NCBI GenBank assembly: GCA_963751245.1
Contig: CAVVTR010000007.1
Coordinates: 492,045 to 556,044, forward strand
DNA: 64,000 nt
Direction of reading: 5' to 3'
DNA from: CAVVTR01 sp963751245
GTDB lineage: Bacteria > Acidobacteriota > Thermoanaerobaculia > Thermoanaerobaculales > Thermoanaerobaculaceae
Part shown: piece after piece, positions 27,859 to 39,038 of the stretch
Layout of the letters: each line of letters opens with the position of its first letter
How positions within the stretch are numbered: the first letter of the stretch is position 1
The notes under the pieces: generated by a model
What the model was told of the DNA's origin: nothing
Seen by the model: the letters and a program-made list of their open reading frames with translations, nothing else
Databases searched by the model: none
Translations under genes and position numbers: made by a program

Positions 27859-30372
27859 ATGTCCGATACCGTTCATCTTCCCGTGATTCCCATGCGGGAC
27901 GCGGTGCTCTTTCCTGGTGTGACCGCCCCGGTGGCGGCGGGGCGCCCGGGGACGCTGCGCGCCGTGGAGGCCGCCCTGGCGGACGAGTCCAAGCGGATCT
28001 TCGTCGTGGCGCAGCGTCAGAACGTCGAGGAGGCGACCCCCGAGGTGCTCTTCACCATCGGCACCATGGCGGAGATCGTCCAGGTCCAACGCGGACCGGC
28101 CGGGATGCACCTGGTGCTCCAGGGTGACAAGCGCGGCATCGCGCTCAGGGTCAGCCCGCACGAGGGCTACCTCCTCGCCACCGTTCGCGAGGCGGAGGAG
28201 CTGCCGCCGCTGCATCCGGAGGCCCCGGAGCACGTGGCGCTGTTCCGCGAAGCCCGCGAGAGGGCCGCCGAGCTGGGCTCCAAGGCGGGGCTGCCGCGCC
28301 AGGCGGTGGAGCGCTTCCTGGCCGAGGTCGACGACGCCGGCCGTTTCGCCGACCTGGTGGCGAGCTTCGCGGACATCTCCACCGAGGAGCGCCAGATGCT
28401 CCTGGAGACGCTCTCCGTGGAGGAGCGCCTGCGCCGGGTGCTGGTGCACATGCAGCGGCAGATCAGCGTCCTCGACGCCCAGGAGGAGATCAAGTCCAAG
28501 GTCCAGGAGGAGCTGGGAGACCGCCAGCGGGAGATCATCCTCAGGCAGCAGCTCAAGGCGATCCAGAAGGAGCTCGGCGACGACAGCGAGCGCAACGATC
28601 TCACCGAGCTGCGCGAGCAGCTCGAGAAGACGGAGCTGCCCGACGAGGTGCGGCGCGAGGTGGAGCGGGAGCTGCGCCGGCTCGACCGCATGGGGCCGGA
28701 GGCCATGGAGTCCCAGGTCATCCGCACCTTCCTGGAGACCGTTGCCGAGCTGCCGTGGACCGAGCGCAGCGAGGAGGACCTGGACCTGGACCGGGCCATG
28801 CGGACCCTGGACGCCGACCACTATGCGCTGGGCGACGTGAAGGACCGGGTGGTGGAGTACCTCGCCGTCCGTCTGATGCAGTCCCGGGCCGAGCAGCGGT
28901 CCCGGGGCGAGGACGTGTTCGCCGCCGGCAAGCTCCCCGAGGGGGCTCGCCGGGACGGTCCCCTGGCCCCTGCGGACGAGACGCCGGGCAACGAGGACGA
29001 TCGCTCCTTCCGGGGCCAGATCCTCCTCTTCGTCGGACCTCCCGGCGTCGGCAAGACGTCGGTTGCCAAGTCCATCGCGCGGGCGACGGGCAGGAAGTAC
29101 GTCCGCATCTCCCTGGGCGGCGTACGGGACGAGGCCGACATCCGCGGGCACCGCCGCACCTACGTGGGTGCCATGCCGGGGCGCATCGTCCAGGGCATGA
29201 AGCACGCCGGCACCAAGAACCCCGTGTTCCTCCTCGACGAGGTGGACAAGCTATCGGTGTCGTACCAGGGGGACCCGGCCAGCGCTCTGCTCGAGGTGCT
29301 CGACCCGGCGCAGAACGACAGCTTCACGGATCACTACCTGGGGGTGCCGTTCGACCTCTCGGAGGTCTTGTTCATCGCCACCGCGAACTTCATCGAGAAC
29401 ATCCCCGCGCCGCTCCTGGACCGCATGGAGGTGGTGCACTTCTCCGGCTACACGGAGCGCGAGAAGCTGGAGATCGCCAAGCGGTACCTGGTGCCCCGGC
29501 AGGTCGGCGGCGCCGGGCTGGACCGCGACCAGCTCACCTTCGCCGACGGCGCGGTCACGGAGGTGATCCAGCACTACACGAGGGAGTCGGGTGTGCGGCA
29601 GCTGGAGCGGGAGGTGGGGCGCCTGGCCCGGAAGGTGGCGCGGAAGATCGCCACCGGAGAGGCGGAGACCGTGCGCCTCGACGCGGGGAGCGTCGCCGAG
29701 CTCCTCGGACGGCCCACGGTGCACCCGGAGCACGCCGCCACCAGCGACCAGGTGGGCGTGGCGACGGGGATGTACTACACCCCCGCCGGCGGCGACATCA
29801 TGTTCGTGGAGGCGGCAACCATGAAGGGGCACGGAGAGCTGGTGCTCACGGGCCACCTCGGGGACGTCATGAAGGAGTCGGCACGGGCCGCCTGGAGCTA
29901 CGCGCGGGCGCACGCCGCCACGCTGTCCGTCGACGAGGACGCCTTCGATCGCGACCTCCACATCCACGTGCCGGCGGGCGCCATCCCCAAGGACGGCCCC
30001 TCGGCTGGCGTCACCATGGCGACGGCCCTGGTGTCCGCCCTTTCCGGGCGGCCCGTCCGGCACGACGTGGCCATGACCGGCGAGGTGACGCTGTCGGGTC
30101 GCGTGCTGCCCATCGGCGGCGTCAAGGAGAAGGTTCTCGGGGCGGTGCGGGCCGGCATCACGACCATCGTGCTGCCCCGCGACAACGAGGCGGACCTGGA
30201 GGACCTCCCGTCGGAGGTGCTGGACAGGATCGACGTCGCCCTCGCCGGCGAGCTCGGAGAGGTCCTCGCCCTCACGCTGCGTGGCGGGCAGTTCCGGGAG
30301 GGGCGTCTGCTCTTCGCCGAGGAGCAGCGCCACGGCGGTCCGAAGCCCCTCGCTTCCGGCGGCACGCACTGA
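27859..30372 (+). CDS. lon: ATP-dependent protease Lon
   Basis: 837 residues. N-terminal LON substrate-binding domain (LPVIPMRDAVLFPG), coiled-coil region ~190-270, AAA+ module with Walker A GPPGVGKTS and LLDEVDK, and a protease domain with the Ser-Lys dyad in KDGPSAGV (Ser) and GGVKEKVLGA (Lys). It degrades misfolded and regulatory proteins in the cytosol. A hydrophilic ~33-residue insertion (after the MQSRAEQ helix, before RGQILLFVGPPG) is not usual in Lon. ATG 27859 with GAGAGGAGG. The upstream gap is shared with mscS, transcribed the other way. Confidence 0.95.
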   Translation: MSDTVHLPVIPMRDAVLFPGVTAPVAAGRPGTLRAVEAALADESKRIFVVAQRQNVEEATPEVLFTIGTMAEIVQVQRGPAGMHLVLQGDKRGIALRVSPHEGYLLATVREAEELPPLHPEAPEHVALFREARERAAELGSKAGLPRQAVERFLAEVDDAGRFADLVASFADISTEERQMLLETLSVEERLRRVLVHMQRQISVLDAQEEIKSKVQEELGDRQREIILRQQLKAIQKELGDDSERNDLTELREQLEKTELPDEVRREVERELRRLDRMGPEAMESQVIRTFLETVAELPWTERSEEDLDLDRAMRTLDADHYALGDVKDRVVEYLAVRLMQSRAEQRSRGEDVFAAGKLPEGARRDGPLAPADETPGNEDDRSFRGQILLFVGPPGVGKTSVAKSIARATGRKYVRISLGGVRDEADIRGHRRTYVGAMPGRIVQGMKHAGTKNPVFLLDEVDKLSVSYQGDPASALLEVLDPAQNDSFTDHYLGVPFDLSEVLFIATANFIENIPAPLLDRMEVVHFSGYTEREKLEIAKRYLVPRQVGGAGLDRDQLTFADGAVTEVIQHYTRESGVRQLEREVGRLARKVARKIATGEAETVRLDAGSVAELLGRPTVHPEHAATSDQVGVATGMYYTPAGGDIMFVEAATMKGHGELVLTGHLGDVMKESARAAWSYARAHAATLSVDEDAFDRDLHIHVPAGAIPKDGPSAGVTMATALVSALSGRPVRHDVAMTGEVTLSGRVLPIGGVKEKVLGAVRAGITTIVLPRDNEADLEDLPSEVLDRIDVALAGELGEVLALTLRGGQFREGRLLFAEEQRHGGPKPLASGGTH

Positions 30373-30398
30373 CGGGGAGCAGGCGGCGGAGTGATGGG

Positions 30399-30424
30399 AC
30401 GGGGGACCGGTGACGGTCCCCCGT
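30399..30424. terminator. Stem-loop between convergent lon and sufE (likely bidirectional terminator)
   Basis: Perfect 11-bp inverted repeat ACGGGGGACCG (30399-30409) / CGGTCCCCCGT (30414-30424) with a GTGA (GNRA-type) loop. It lies between the lon stop (30372) and the sufE stop (30429). No T-tract follows on either side, so termination would rely on the stem alone or on Rho. Confidence 0.55.
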
Positions 30425-30428
30425 CGCT

Positions 30429-30869
30429 TCACGGGCGGGGAGCGTGGAGCCGGGCGAGGCCCCTGACCATCGCGACCATGCCGGTGAGCCCCTGTCCCTT
30501 GCCCATGGAGAGCTCGGGGCCGAAGAGGGCCGCCACGATGCCCTCCTCGATGGCCAGCACCTGCTCCAGGGGGGCTCCGGACGCGGTTTCCCCGAGGATC
30601 ACCGCCAGCGCCCGCGCCGACACGCCCAGCGGGTTGTCCACCGCCACGTGGAACGTGAGGGTGCCGTCCGGCCTCGGGAGCGCCCAGACGTAGGCCTCGG
30701 ACTCGCAGCCCGGCACCCGGTGGCCAGGGGGGTAGGGCCGCGTCGCCACCCCGGGGGGCGGCTCCCGGTAGCGTTCGGAGTAGGCGAGGAGCAGCTCGAT
30801 CCGGCGGTCCCGTCCGGCGCCGTCGAAGTCGGCCAGGATGCGCCCAAGCGCGGGCGGAGGGCCGCCCAT
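30429..30869 (-). CDS. SufE-family cysteine-desulfuration protein
   Basis: 146 residues. The signature HRVPGCESEAYVW holds the sulfur-accepting Cys, and MGKGQGLTGMV is the conserved C-terminal helix. SufE accepts persulfide sulfur from a cysteine desulfurase and passes it to Fe-S cluster assembly. It follows the sulfurtransferase gene by 9 nt, so the two form an operon for sulfane-sulfur handling. Confidence 0.88.
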   Translation of the reverse strand: MGGPPPALGRILADFDGAGRDRRIELLLAYSERYREPPPGVATRPYPPGHRVPGCESEAYVWALPRPDGTLTFHVAVDNPLGVSARALAVILGETASGAPLEQVLAIEEGIVAALFGPELSMGKGQGLTGMVAMVRGLARLHAPRP

Positions 30870-30878
30870 GGCCGATCC

Positions 30879-31742
<864 letters not shown>

Positions 31743-31898
31743 GGGGTTCCTCGCTGCCGGCGCCGACGCCGGCGACGTCCGGGGTCGAACAGCCAGAACG
31801 GGCGGACGTGGCAGGAATTCCTCCCTGGTACGAGGAAACGGAAGCGGCTACGATGAGGGGGCGCCCGGTGGGGTGCGGGTCCGGAGGGTGGTGAGGCG

Positions 31899-32261
31899 GT
31901 GAACGACGCGACACGGTCCGACGACGACGCCAGGCGTCCCTGGGGCCACTACGAGATCCTGGCCGACGGGGACGACCACAAGGTCAAGCGCATCGTCGTA
32001 CTGCCGGGCAGGAGGCTGAGCCTCCAGCGGCATGGGCGCCGCGCCGAACATTGGCACGTCGTGCGGGGCGAGGCCGTGGTCACCGTGGACGCCGCCCGGA
32101 TCCGCCTGTCTGCAGGCGGGTCGGTGGACATCCCCCGGGGGGCGGCGCACCGGATCCAGAACGTCGGCGAGGTGGACCTGGTCTTCATCGAGGTGCAGAC
32201 GGGCAGCTACTTCGGGGAGGACGACATCGAACGCCTCGAGGACGACTGGGGACGTTCCTGA
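31899..32261 (+). CDS. Cupin, mannose-6-phosphate isomerase type II-like
   Basis: 120 residues, a single cupin barrel. RPWGHYEIL, the metal-binding LQRHGRRAEHWHVVRG and VDIPRGAAHRIQN match the C-terminal isomerase domain of bifunctional ManC proteins, here as a stand-alone protein. It could interconvert mannose and fructose phosphates, but short homologues are often of unknown use. GTG start with GGAGGGTGGTGAGG upstream. Confidence 0.75.
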   Translation: MNDATRSDDDARRPWGHYEILADGDDHKVKRIVVLPGRRLSLQRHGRRAEHWHVVRGEAVVTVDAARIRLSAGGSVDIPRGAAHRIQNVGEVDLVFIEVQTGSYFGEDDIERLEDDWGRS

Positions 32262-32276
32262 GCGACCGGCCCCCGC

Positions 32277-32354
32277 GTTACGGTTCTGCCACTGTTACGT
32301 CTGCTCCACATCAGCCCCGCGTGTCACACCGCTGTCGTGTTACGGCGCCGTAAT
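32277..32354. promoter_or_regulatory. Upstream activator sites for the porin promoter (GTTAC-N6-GTAAC family)
   Basis: GTTACGGCGCCGTAAT at 32339-32354 matches GTTAC-N6-GTAAC in 9 of 10 positions; its inner 14 bp form a perfect palindrome. Its centre lies 92 bp upstream of the -24 GG of the porin promoter. Two further GTTACG half-sites lie at 32277-32282 and 32294-32299, 17 bp apart. The same inverted repeat precedes both dsr operons, so I read it as the binding site of a sigma-54 activator. Confidence 0.6.
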
Positions 32355-32436
32355 CCGGCTGCCCGCCCGGAGGCCGGAATCCTGTGGCCGACGCCTAGCT
32401 CGCGCCTTTGCAGTCGCTTACATTTCAGCCTTGCAC

Positions 32437-32452
32437 TGGTATGGCTATTGCA
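32437..32452 (+). promoter_or_regulatory. Sigma-54 (-24/-12) promoter of the porin gene
   Basis: TGGTATGGCTATTGCA: the -24 GG and -12 GC are exactly 12 bp apart and TTGCA is intact; it differs from TGGCAC-N5-TTGCA at two positions in the -24 box. The start point would be near 32463, leaving a 5' leader of about 78 nt with AGAGGAGG before the porin ATG. The rest of the 32262-32540 gap holds only the activator sites listed separately. Confidence 0.65.
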
Positions 32453-32540
32453 AACATACGGTCGTGGAACTTGGCGTTCCGTGGATTACATCGGGACGGG
32501 CGGTGCCACGACAAAGGCAAGGGATGAGAGGAGGCGTTTC

Positions 32541-33710
32541 ATGCAGAACCGCGTTCGGACGAACGGCAGAGTGGTGGTGGCGGGACTCGCGGCGGCGACG
32601 GTGGTCGCGGCGGGGCTGCTCTTGCCCCTGACGGCCTCGGCCAAGGTAACCCTGGTCGAGAAGGTCGGCGAGAAGCAGACCAAGCTGGCGATCTACGGCT
32701 TCGGCCAGCTCGAGGCCCGCGGGGGCGACGGGCAGTCCGCCGAGGGCGGGCTGTTGTTCAAGGCCCAGCGCATCCGCGTCGGCTTCAACTACACCTACGG
32801 GAACATGTTCTCCAAGTTGTTCCTCGACTTCAACCAGTCCTGGACCGACGATTCCGGCGGTCTGCCCAAGGCCATCAAGGATGCGTTCGTGGGGTACCGG
32901 TGGAGCGACGCGGCGTTCATCCGCCTCGGCGTCATCAAGACCCCCATCGGCATGGCGTTCACGGAGCCCGGCTGGAACCTGGACATCGTCGAGCGCAGCG
33001 GCCTCGACAAGAACCTGGTCCTCGAGCGCGACTTCGGCGTGCTGCTGTCAGGCCGCCTCATCGGCCAGCCCAACAAGATCCACACCGACGGCTTCGAGAT
33101 GGGCATGGAGCGGCAGGGCTACGGCCTCGGCTACGACATCGGCGTCTTCAACCCCGCCGGCCGCAGCGGCGCGGTCACGTGGAACAAGGCGCAGCTCGGC
33201 GATGCCCTCGCCTACGCCGGCCGTCTCATGTACGACTGGGGTCCCGCGTTCCACGTCGAGGGCGGCTATGGGATCTCCGAGAAGGCGGGTGGCGTCGACG
33301 GCAGCGAGGACTACAAGGTGTACGACGTCGGCATCGCGTCGGAGCTGTGGCAGTACGGCACCGAGCTCAAGGCCGAGTACGTCCATGGCGAGAACATCCT
33401 CGGCATCAAGGACTTCAAGCAGCACACCCTGGCCCTCACCGCGGGCTACATGCTCGGCTCGCAGTGGGAGGCGGTGGTGAAGTACTACGACGCCTCGGCG
33501 GACCACCCCGTCAAGGGGAGCTCCTCGATCAGCAACACCTACATCGGGCTCAACTACTACATCGATCCGATCTCGCCGAAGCACCGCGACCTGCAGCGTC
33601 ACCGCATCATGTTCAACTACATCGTGGTCGGCGGCGACACCGACAACTGGACCGGCAAGTGGGGCTACCTGTCCGACGGCTGGGTCCTGCAGTGGCAGTA
33701 CAAGTTCTAG
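32541..33710 (+). CDS. Outer-membrane beta-barrel porin, phosphate-selective porin O/P-like
   Basis: 389 residues. Signal peptide (VVVAGLAAATVVAAGLLLPL, cleaved after ASA), then alternating amphipathic strands to a C-terminal Phe (WVLQWQYKF), the outer-membrane insertion signal. Motifs IRLGVIKTPIGMAF, VLLSGRL and YYIDP fit the Porin_O_P family of anion-selective pores. It would let small anions through the outer membrane; with a sigma-54 promoter shared with the sulfite reductase operons, sulfite, thiosulfate or a sulfonate are candidate solutes (inference). Ribosome site AGAGGAGG; own terminator downstream. Confidence 0.8.
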   Translation: MQNRVRTNGRVVVAGLAAATVVAAGLLLPLTASAKVTLVEKVGEKQTKLAIYGFGQLEARGGDGQSAEGGLLFKAQRIRVGFNYTYGNMFSKLFLDFNQSWTDDSGGLPKAIKDAFVGYRWSDAAFIRLGVIKTPIGMAFTEPGWNLDIVERSGLDKNLVLERDFGVLLSGRLIGQPNKIHTDGFEMGMERQGYGLGYDIGVFNPAGRSGAVTWNKAQLGDALAYAGRLMYDWGPAFHVEGGYGISEKAGGVDGSEDYKVYDVGIASELWQYGTELKAEYVHGENILGIKDFKQHTLALTAGYMLGSQWEAVVKYYDASADHPVKGSSSISNTYIGLNYYIDPISPKHRDLQRHRIMFNYIVVGGDTDNWTGKWGYLSDGWVLQWQYKF

Positions 33711-33725
33711 CCTAGCCCCCCCAGA

Positions 33726-33774
33726 GGCCGGCGCGCGGGCAGGAGCATCGTCCGCGTGCCGGTCTCTATCTTTT
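33726..33774 (+). terminator. Intrinsic terminator of the porin gene
   Basis: Arms at 33726-33740 and 33750-33764 pair over 15 bp including three G-U pairs, with a 9-nt loop, followed by TCTATCTTTT. It begins 15 nt after the porin stop codon, so the porin is a single-gene transcript that ends before the repeat array. Confidence 0.8.
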
Positions 33775-33778
33775 GCGG

Positions 33779-35275
33779 GGGGCCCGGCGGCCCCCCTCCC
33801 TCCCGCCGCCGCCGATGCCCCCCGGGCCCCCACGCTCGGCGGAAGTGAATTCCGCCTCGCTCATTTCGCCTCCGGCCCCCCGCCACCCACCCGGGGATCC
33901 CCCGGTTCTGCGGGGGTGGGTGGGGGAGGCGTCGCTTCGGCGGCGAGGCCGCCTCGCTCGGCTCGAGGCGGGTTCGGGGCGGCGCGGGGGGGCGCGATGC
34001 GATGGTGCCAGGGCTCGGGAGGACTGTGGTCCTGCGGGGAGGCGTCGCTTCGGCGGCCAGGGCCGCCTCGCTCGGCTCGGTGGATGGGGGTGGCGACGCG
34101 GGGGGCCCGGCGGCCCCCCTCCCGTCCTCCGCCGCCGCCGCCCCCCGGGCCCCCACGCTCGGCGGAAGTGAATTCCGCCTCGCTCATTTCGCCTCCGGCC
34201 CCCCGCCACCCACCCGGGGATCCCCCGGTTCTGCGGGGGTGGGTGGGGGAGGCGTCGCTTCGGCGGCGAGGCCGCCTCGCTCGGCTCGGTGCGGGTTCGG
34301 GGCGGCGCGGGGGGGCGCGATGCGATGGTGCCAGGGCTCGGGAGGACTGTGGTCCTGCGGGGAGGCGTCGCTTCGGCGGCCAGGGCCGCCTCGCTCGGCT
34401 CGGTGGATGGGGGTGGCGACGCGGGGGGCCCGGCGGCCCCCCTCCCGTCCTCCGCCGCCGATGCCCCCCGGGCCCCCACGCTCGGCGGAAGTGAATTCCG
34501 CCTCGCTCATTTCGCCTCCGGCCCCCCGCCACCCACCCGGGGATCCCCCGGTTCTGCGGGGGTGGGTGGGGGAGGCGTCGCTTCGGCGGCGAGGCCGCCT
34601 CGCTCGGCTCGAGGCGGGTTCGGGGCGGCGCGGGGGGGCGCGATGCGATGGTGCCAGGGCTCGGGAGGATTGTGGTCCTGCGGGGAGGCGTCGCTTCGGC
34701 GGCCAGGGCCGCCTCGCTCGGCTCGGTGGATGGGGGTGGCGACGCGGGGGGCCCGGCGGCCCCCCTCCCGTCCTCCGCCGCCGACGCCCCCCGGGCCCCC
34801 ACGCTCGGCGGAAGTGAATTCCGCCTCGCTCATTTCGCCTCCGGCCCCCCGCCACCCACCCGGGGATCCCCCGGTTCTGCGGGGGTGGGTGGGGGAGGCG
34901 TCGCTTCGGCGGCGCAGGGCCGCCTCGCTCGGCTTGGTGGATCGGGGGTGGCGGACGCGGGGGGCCCGGCGGCCCCCCTCCCGTCCTCCGCCGCCGACGC
35001 CCCCCGGGCCCCCACGCTCGGCGGAAGTGAATTCCGCCTCGCTCATTTCGCCTCCGGCCCCCCGCCACCCGCCCGGGGATCCCCCGGTTCTGCGGGGGTG
35101 GGTGGGGGAGGCGTCGCTTCGGCGGCGAGGCCGCCTCGCTCGGCTCGGTGCGGGTTCGGGGTGGCGCGGGGGGGCGGGATGGTGCCAGGGCTCGGGAGGA
35201 CTGTGGTCCTGCGGGGAGGCGTCGCTTCGGCGGCGGGGCCGCCTCGCTCGGCTCGAGGCGGGTGAGGGGCGGCGC
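33779..35275. repeat. Non-coding tandem repeat array, 323-bp unit
   Basis: The core GGAAGTGAATTCCGCC recurs at 33841, 34164, 34487, 34810 and 35023: three spacings of exactly 323 bp and a last one of 213 bp. Each full unit holds two related ~110-bp blocks built around GGAGGCGTCGCTTCGGCGGC; the short unit has lost one, as if by recombination between them. Within each unit GGCGGAA-GTGAA-TTCCGCC forms a hairpin, and long G/C arms form others. Units are nearly identical, so they are young or homogenised. Because 323 is not a multiple of three, any protein would change frame every unit; the long open frames seen on both strands are a base-composition effect. Confidence 0.9.
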
Positions 35276-35472
35276 CGGCGGTTGCGGGAAGCGGGCCAGG
35301 AGGGTGGTGCGCGGAGCGACGAAAGCGAGGGTTGTGATGGCGCCGTCTGGCAGGCGCGAGGGAAACGCCCGCAGACGGGGTTGAAACCTACGTTGAGGAC
35401 GTTTCGCGAAGCGCGCCGCCGCCAGACGGATGCCAGCGCGAGCCGCAGCCGGAGCCTCTGCGCAACGGCCTC
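35276..35472. other. Unique spacer between the repeat array and the sulfur island
   Basis: About 200 bp without a gene. CCGTCTGGC (35343-35351) and GCCAGACGG (35421-35429) form a 9-bp inverted repeat 69 bp apart, and TTCGCGAA is a perfect 8-bp palindrome between them. This is the 3' end of operon 2, so these may help end transcription, but no classical terminator is visible. Confidence 0.4.
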
Positions 35473-36096
35473 CTAGGTGCCGGGGGCGACGACGAGGAAC
35501 GACGCGATCCTGCTCTGCGGTCTGGCGGCGATCTCCTTGACGCGGCTGAGGTACTGCGTGAGCAGCGGCTCGGTGGACTCGGAGTCCACGGTCACGGCGT
35601 CGAAGAGGTTCCTGGCCGTGTCGCGCAGCTGCACGCGGCCGGAGGCCGCCGCGGCGGCGCGGTGGATGGTCTCGGCCGCCACGGCGAGGAGGGTGCCCAG
35701 GTTCCTGGCGTCGTCCGGGGTGCCCACCACCAGGGAGGCTCCGCCGAAGATGCGCACTACCCCCTTGACGCTGTGGTCGTTGAGCCCGTTGATGACGGCG
35801 ACAGCGTACTCGCCAGCGGTCGTGGCGCCGCCCAGCGGCGCCTCCGCGGCGGCCAGGTACGTGTCGGCCACGGTGGCCGTGAGGGCCGCGGCCGCGGCGT
35901 AGGTCTTCGCCTGGATGTCGACGCGCTGGATGGCGTTGCTGGCAAGCAGGTCGGTGATCTCCTGTCGCGCGAGGGTGTGAGCGCCGGTGGACGTGGCGGG
36001 GGGCGCCGTCTCCTGCGCTGCGGCAGGAAGCACGAGGACGGTGGCAAGAAGGGCGGCGGCGGCCGCCCGGCGCGGAGCGCTGTTTCGCTGGGTCAT
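35473..36096 (-). CDS. Predicted secreted protein of unknown function, last gene of dsr operon 2
   Basis: 207 residues. Signal peptide MTQRNSAPRRAAAAALLATVLVL-PAAA-QE is clear, so the product is periplasmic. The mature part is Ala-rich with NAIQRVDIQAKTYAAAAALT and NGLNDHSVKGVVRIFGG; I recognise no family. ATG 36096 has GGAGAAACGCG upstream, which decides against longer starts. It stands 89 nt after the response-regulator gene on the same strand; a role as periplasmic partner of the sensor system is possible but unproven. Confidence 0.6.
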   Translation of the reverse strand: MTQRNSAPRRAAAAALLATVLVLPAAAQETAPPATSTGAHTLARQEITDLLASNAIQRVDIQAKTYAAAAALTATVADTYLAAAEAPLGGATTAGEYAVAVINGLNDHSVKGVVRIFGGASLVVGTPDDARNLGTLLAVAAETIHRAAAAASGRVQLRDTARNLFDAVTVDSESTEPLLTQYLSRVKEIAARPQSRIASFLVVAPGT

Positions 36097-36185
36097 CGCG
36101 TTTCTCCATGGGGACGCCCCCGGCGGGCCGGGGGTCCGGGAACCGGGTGTCGGGACGGGGACGGTGCGGGGCGCTGAGAGGTCCA

Positions 36186-37558
<1,373 letters not shown>

Positions 37559-37562
<4 letters not shown>

Positions 37563-39037
37563 GACGGCACCTCCTCGTCGTAGAGCCGCCGTGCCGGGAG
37601 CGTGACGCGGAACGTCGACCCGCGACCGACGACGCTTTCCACCTCGATGCTGCCCCCGTGGGCGGACACGATGCTGTAGCTCACGGCGAGGCCGAGCCCC
37701 GTCCCCTCGCCGACGGTCCGGGTGGTGAAGAAGGGGTCGAAGATGCGGTCCCGGATCTCCTCGGGGATGCCCTCGCCGGTGTCCTTCACCTCGGCGACCA
37801 CGGTGGCGCCGCGCAGTCGCGTGCGCAGCGCGAGCACGCCGCCGTGGGGCATCGCCTGCATGGCGTTGAGGACCAGGTTCAAGAACAGCTGCTCCATCTG
37901 GAAGTGGTCCGCCATCACCGTCGGGTCGTCGTCGTCCAGCTCGAAGCGGACCTCGATGCCGTTCTTCCTCAGGTGGTAGTCCACCAGCTCGGCCACGTGA
38001 CGCAGGTTGTGGTTGATGGAGGTGGGCTCGGGGCGCATCTCCCGGGGTCGCGAGAAGTCCAGCAGCGTCTGGATGGTGTGGGAGATGCGGCGGATGCCTT
38101 CCTCGACCAGCTCCAGGTAGCGGTCGCGAAGCTCCGCGTCGCCCGGGTTCGCGCGCAGGGTCTCGAGGCAGGTGAGGATTCCCGCGAGCGGGTTGTTGAC
38201 CTCGTGGGCGACCCCCGCAGCCAGGGTGCCCATGGCGACCATCTTCTCGGTGTGGGCGAGCTGAGACTGCCGGGCCCGCTCCGTCTCCCGCGCCTCCTCC
38301 AGCTCGTCCATCATGCGGTTGAACGCACCCGCCAGCTCGCCGACCTCGTCACCGCGGCGTACGTCGGCGCGGGCGGCGAGGTCGCCGCGGCCGGCCCTCT
38401 TCATGGTCTGGTTGAGGCCGAGGATGGGGCGGATGAGGGTCTCGACGTAGACCGCCGTGAGGATGGAGTTGCCCAGCATCAGGACCAGGGCGACCAGCGC
38501 GGCGCGGCGCGCGATGTCGTGGACCTCGAGCTCGATGGGGTCCAGCGACAGGCCCACCGCCATGGACCCCCAGAACCGCGTCGAGATGTTGAGGGGGGTG
38601 CGGAACTCCAGGATCCGCTCGCCCCACGAGGAGGTGCGGATCTCGACCTGCGTGGGCCGGCCGATGGCCTGGCGGGAGAGCGCCCGGGGGAACTCCTGGC
38701 CGAGCAGGTCCCAGCGGTTGGAGTGGGTGACGATGCCGTCGGCGTCGGTGACGACGACGTAGCGCATGAGGTCCTTGTTCTTCTGCAGGATCTCGCTGAT
38801 GTAGTTCTCGATGAGGCCGCTCTCGGTGACCAGCCCCAGCTGCTCGTACATGAGGGTGTCGGTGACGGGGATGGCGAGGGCCTCGGTGAGGCTCCGGCCG
38901 CGGGCCACGATGGCCTCGTACCGTGTGCTCCGCTCGTGAGCCACGCCGAGCACCGAGACGAGGCCCATGGTGACCACGATGAGCGTGTTGGAGTAGAGGA
39001 AGAACTTGGTGCGGAGGCCGAGGCGGATCCTGCGCAC
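37559..39037 (-). CDS. Membrane sensor histidine kinase (NtrB/AtoS-like)
   Basis: 492 residues. TM1 at ~12-32, a periplasmic sensor loop ~33-175 (VVVTDADGIVTHSNRWDLLG is Cache/PAS-like), TM2 ~179-200, HAMP ~201-255, HisKA with His278 in AAGVAHEVNNPLAG, and an ATPase domain with N box NLVLNAMQAM, DTGEGIP and GEGTGLGLAV. It phosphorylates the NtrC-type regulator encoded next. The gene begins 1 nt after the PhnD-like gene, so ligand-loaded binding protein may be the signal to its sensor loop. Confidence 0.92.
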
Positions 39038-39038
39038 G

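Noticed and set aside
33861..35265. Long open frames on both strands through the repeat array, giving Gly/Pro/Arg-rich peptides
   Set aside because: The 323-bp unit is not divisible by three, so the frame changes each unit; there are no ribosome sites and both strands are open because of extreme G+C.
33779..35275. CRISPR array
   Set aside because: The repeat unit is 323 bp with no unique spacers and no cas genes nearby.
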